A stretch of 64,000 bases of DNA from Epiperipatus broadwayi (lineage: Eukaryota; Onychophora; Udeonychophora; Euonychophora; Peripatidae). The position numbers and the translations under genes are program-made. This document shows, piece by piece, positions 62,215 through 64,000 of the stretch. The notes beneath the pieces were generated by a model, which saw only the letters and a program-made list of their open reading frames with translations, had not been told where the DNA came from and searched no databases. Every line of letters starts with the position of its first letter. Within the stretch, counting starts at the first letter, position 1. The DNA is taken from NCBI GenBank assembly GCA_028023455.1, contig JAQFVV010000055.1, forward strand, positions 4,680,030 through 4,744,029. The letters are read 5' to 3'.

Positions 62215-63823
62215 GATCTCCAGCAGTAGTCTATCATCATATTTCTGTCCCATCGCCCCTGATAACGCTGTTCTATCATCTTCAGATCTTAAAGTGTTCT
62301 CCCTGCTCATCCCTAACAGCTCCAAGATTTTTGGGAAACTTATCGAGGTGACTGTTCAGGAAGTGAATCTTAATGCTCATGTTACATCCAATGTCGCAGA
62401 AAGCCAACAGCATTCTTTGAACCAGAAGTTCATAGTTTTCTGCTTTTTTGTTGCCAAGGAAAGTTCTTTGTAACTGCCACAAAAGACTGCTATGCTGCTT
62501 TCTCCTCATTCATCTTCCTGGCAAATTTTCATCATGTATGAGGGTTCTAATTTGAGATTCATCGAATACACCTGCTTTTATCTTCTCGAAAGACAAGGCA
62601 GGAAAAGCAGAAATAATACATTGAAAGCATTCACTTTCTCTATTCAAAGCCTGAACAAACTGCTTCATTAAGCCAAGTTTAATGTGAAATGGGGGGGAGT
62701 GATCCTGTCTTGATTAACTACAGGTTCATTCACATTATTTTGCATCCCTACTTCCAGAGCTTCATGTTTCAGCCACTCCTCCTGTGTCCAGTGTTTCTCC
62801 CAAGCTCGGCTGCCCCACAAACACAGAAAGCAAGGATACTTCGTGAAACCTCTCTGTTGTCCTAGCAGGAAATTTACCATTTTAAGATCCACACAAATGA
62901 TCCAGTTATGCTCCTCATACTTCAGTAAGTTGAGAACAATTTTTTTATGTCATAATAATCTCGCAGATGAGTTGAATGACCAAATTGGAACTGCTGCATA
63001 AACATTACCGTTGTGTAGAACACAATTCAGACTCCGTTTAAGGCTGTCTAAAAATAGCTGCCATTCTGTTGGACTGTAAATGGTAACACCTAGCTGGCTG
63101 AGAAGACTACTGATATCGTGACAGTAAACAAAGTGTTTGTCTTCAGAAAAAAAGTCCATAAAAATTTGTTCACGCTTTCTGAAAATGGGATACTTTAGCT
63201 ACCGGTGAAGTACATTCTTTTCTTGAAGCCTGGAGTCTAATAACTCAGCTGCTTTTTTTGATAGGCCCAAATCTCTTATTAAGTCGTTGGCTAAATTGCT
63301 GAGGGGTTAATGATTGCTTGGCATTAGGAGAAGACCCTTCAGATTCTACAGCCATTTCCTCATGCATCTTATCAAAATACACTTGATCACCATGTTCACT
63401 TTCTTTGTCCTTAAAAGAAATAAAACCATTGAAAACTGAAAACGGGAGTGTCTCAGTGTGTGGGATAGGTTATATTGCTGAAGGAATATTAGGATATGCG
63501 ATCATATGCCTTTTTTTCTTGCTGATGCCCTTTGTATGGATCAGACAGAAATAACAGTCACTGTTGTGGTCCTTAGGTTCATGCCAAACCATGGAAATAC
63601 CAAAAGGCATTCCTTTGCATTTTCATTTTGTCCAGTCATTAAGTATTTCCTCACAATTATAACAACTCTTGTCTTGATTGCCAAAAGAACTTAATAATAG
63701 GCAATATATGCACGTGTCACAAATGATGAAATATTGCGCCTTTGACATTGAAGTGTGTACCAGCCACATATATAACAAGGTATCAGGACTATTCTTACAT
63801 TTACGCCTACTTGGAGCAGCCAT
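62215..63823 (-). pseudogene. Orphan repetitive protein family, frameshifted pseudogene
   Basis: Minus-strand blocks read in order: MAAPSRRKCKNSPDT (63823), DCYFC (about 63556), LIRDLGLSKKAAELLDSRL with EKNVLH (about 63300), FFSEDKHFVYCHDISSLL (63156), EWQLFLDSLKRSLNCVLHNGN (about 63070-63010), DLKMVNFLLGQQRGFTKYPC, FLCLWGSRAWEKHW (62889-62790), NFPWQQKS in a shifted frame, and CNMSIKIHFLNSHLDKFPKNLG then DEQGEHF (about 62395-62285). This order and these motifs recur in uncharacterised, often multi-copy proteins of arthropods and cnidarians, from general memory. Function is unknown; the repetitive distribution suggests a mobile element. Stops and shifts split this copy into at least five pieces. 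The N-terminal CysCys pattern usual after NSPDT is also damaged. The family C-terminus after EQGE-HF appears to stop near 62282. Confidence 0.68.
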
Positions 63824-64000
63824 GATTCAATCTAAAAACAAAATAAGAGGGTGTTTTTATCAGATAATAATTTTTTACATTTAAAAACAACTACAATTAT
63901 GTAAAAGTCATGTTTGTAAAACATTAATTGCCTTGTGGTTATGTTCAATCCAAGAGTCGTTGCCCTTTAACTCCAATTTGAAAACCAATGCATGCCATTA
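63824..64000. other. Window end, upstream of the orphan pseudogene
   Basis: AT-rich sequence 5' of the pseudogene start on the minus strand. No matching terminal block to the one at 61799 was seen before the window ends. Confidence 0.35.

Overview
The window is strongly AT-rich animal DNA with multi-kilobase GT-AG introns and dense, mostly decayed transposons. The single recognisable host gene is the 3' half of a SYNCRIP/hnRNP Q (Drosophila Syp) type RNA-binding protein on the + strand. The repeat mix (CR1-like and RTE LINEs, pogo/Tigger-type DNA elements, tRNA-like SINEs, foldback elements, a very long AAT microsatellite) suggests an invertebrate, probably an arthropod. The exact group cannot be fixed from this window.

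Positions 1-35000 are the host gene. Five coding exons (2961-3166, 12058-12344, 15715-15785, 20830-21002, 32814-33173) join in frame into 364 residues: the end of RRM2, all of RRM3, an acidic Tyr-rich segment, RGG repeats and a basic KRK...SKRR cluster, ending with TAA at 33171. RRM1, the start of RRM2 and the promoter lie upstream of the window. The introns (8.9, 3.4, 5.0 and 11.8 kb) hold a 500-bp palindromic element, a LINE 3' fragment with target-site duplications, a pogo-type transposase pseudogene, a possible LTR, a TA-flanked Tigger-like element and a 1.8-kb palindromic array of tRNA-like units. A long AT-rich 3' UTR follows the stop codon.

Positions 35000-48600 have no recognisable host gene. 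They hold two tandem duplications, a decayed reverse transcriptase, SINE-like fragments, a second copy of the Tigger-like element and an unexplained GC-richer island at 46.85-47.56 kb.

Positions 48600-57240 are a nested transposon complex. A CR1-like LINE (PHD finger plus SGNH esterase in ORF1, endonuclease and RT in ORF2) is split by a 3.9-kb insertion. That insertion carries an almost intact RTE-type LINE on the opposite strand, lying between near-identical inverted repeats of about 270 bp. Each repeat contains a hammerhead-like CTGAAGA...GAAA hairpin.

Positions 57240-64000 contain a compact 60-bp-arm inverted repeat, an AAT microsatellite of about 370 bp, a possible LTR with promoter and primer-binding-site-like motifs, and on the minus strand a frameshifted pseudogene of a repetitive orphan protein family that I recognise but cannot name.
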